A stretch of DNA of 64,000 bases from Eonycteris spelaea (taxonomy: Eukaryota > Chordata > Mammalia > Chiroptera > Pteropodidae): NCBI GenBank assembly GCA_003508835.1, contig PUFA01000027.1, forward strand, positions 3,534,001-3,598,000, given 5' to 3'. Within the stretch, counting starts at the first letter, position 1; each line of letters opens with the position of its first letter. A program made the translations under genes and the position numbers. This document shows positions 62,951-64,000 of this stretch, in pieces. Below the pieces are notes generated by a model that made no database searches, was not told the DNA's origin, and saw nothing but the letters and a program-made list of their open reading frames with translations.

Positions 62951-64000
62951 GTTCACTTTGTTATTTATAATACCATTTTGCCCTTGTTTGTGCTTATGAT
63001 ACCCATTCAACTGATGGTATAAACACAAATTTGAAATGTGGTGAGTTATTCCCACATTCTATTGTAGTCATTGAATATACAAAACTAAGCAAAATAAGAT
63101 GAATGCTAGAAAATAAACAAAAGTTTTAAAAAGGCAAGTTCTACTGTGGGACTGACATCAGTTCATCTATGTAGATATTTCCTTTCCATAGAAGTCAGGT
63201 AAATGGAATATAAAGCACATTACACAAATGCTGTGAGAGGGTTGCAATAGGGTGAAAATGTAGAATCGAAAAGCTGTGCATGCATATGGAATCTAGAAAA
63301 ATGAGAATTGTAAAGTAAAAATTTTAGGTATGCACCTAAACTGCAGGCTCAGGCACTAGTGACAGGAATATTTAGGCTCCTGGGTAGATACAACTCTGTG
63401 GTGCCATATTTGTAAGAGAAAGTTCCAGCAAGCTGTCTTAGCTTAAAAACATTCTCTTTGTTTTATTCCCTGTCTCCACAGTCATTAAGCCTGTGGCTGT
63501 CCTTAGTTCAATCTGAGGTTGATAATCTACAGAAATTAACTTGCTTAATGTAAATACTTTGTATTATAAATTAAGAAACTTTTCTGATGACTTTGTGGAA
63601 CAAAAGCCTAAACTCTGTTAGATGAAGTTATGCACGTAAGGACCAAGTGAGGAATAAAATCCTAGACTAGCTTTCAGTCCAGGCCACATTGCTGAGTAGA
63701 GAGATGGTAATGAAATTAGAACCCAAGCCACAGAGCCTTGTGCATTTGCTTCAGAATCACATTTATATTAAATTAAATTCTAGTTAGTCTCATGAGTCAA
63801 ATGACAGAAATAAAATTTGAAGCCAAATGGACTGACTAGCTCCTTAGCACTCAGAAAATTCTGGATAGAGGTGTAATATCCTAATAACATGCTCCTGGGG
63901 ATTATTCCTGTATGTGAAATGCCCACTGAATTTAGTTATGCATATCTGAAAGTTCCTGAAAAAAATAAATGTTACCTACAAATAGGAACCTAATCAACAT
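62951..64000. other. Non-coding interval to the window end, nothing recognised
   Basis: AT-rich, no recognised repeat or gene. Confidence 0.3.

Overview
This is a eukaryotic (placental mammal) genomic window made mostly of non-coding DNA and old transposable elements, with one recognisable protein-coding gene. That gene is SEM1 (also called DSS1 or SHFM1). It lies on the minus strand and is complete: coding exon 1 at 50807-50882, exon 2 at 36550-36643 and exon 3 at 29310-29352. Joined at consensus splice sites, the exons give 213 bases encoding 70 residues, which match the mammalian protein as I know it. The protein is a small, acidic, disordered subunit of the 26S proteasome lid that also binds BRCA2 and the TREX-2 complex.

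Organism. The L1 lineages, MIR and L2 remnants, MaLR-type LTRs and Charlie-type hAT fossils are those of a placental mammal. No Alu, B1/B2, ruminant, carnivore or equid SINE was recognised. The 3' ends of the two less-decayed L1 copies (about 13400-13767 and 34690-35237) resemble laurasiatherian L1s, which I associate most with bats. This placement is tentative. In known mammals SEM1 sits beside DLX6/DLX5 in the split hand/foot (SHFM1) region. By that synteny, 51-64 kb points toward DLX6 and 1-29 kb lies downstream of SEM1.

Layout. 1-28.9 kb: SEM1 3' flank, with MIR and L2 pieces, an old L1 (6.5-9.0 kb), an internally deleted L1 with a 5' UTR (11.6-13.8 kb), an LTR carrying a nested hAT element (14.4-15.0 kb) and a second hAT element (15.1-15.4 kb). 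28.9-51.0 kb: the SEM1 gene. Intron 2 (7.2 kb) holds an L1 nested in an older L1 and a perfect 16-base hairpin close to exon 2. Intron 1 (14.2 kb) holds a 54-base tandem duplication, microsatellites, an LTR nested in a MIR, and MER20- and MER5A-like elements. 50.46-51.06 kb: the CpG-rich SEM1 promoter, with ZNF143-like and ETS-like motifs. 51-64 kb: upstream flank with a hAT copy, a minus-strand L1 (54.5-55.7 kb), a repeat-poor AT-rich stretch (57.0-57.7 kb) and an L1 ORF2 fragment (61.1-62.9 kb) with a mutated catalytic motif.

No CRISPR array, operon, phage, toxin system or rRNA/tRNA gene was seen, and I found no convincing new biological system. The most useful second looks are the intronic hairpin, the promoter motifs, the L1 with a probable 3' transduction, two repeat-free stretches that could be regulatory, and a small unexplained reading frame with a polyadenylation signal near 1.7-2.2 kb. 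All repeat names come from recognition of consensus features by eye. Boundaries are approximate unless a terminal motif is stated.
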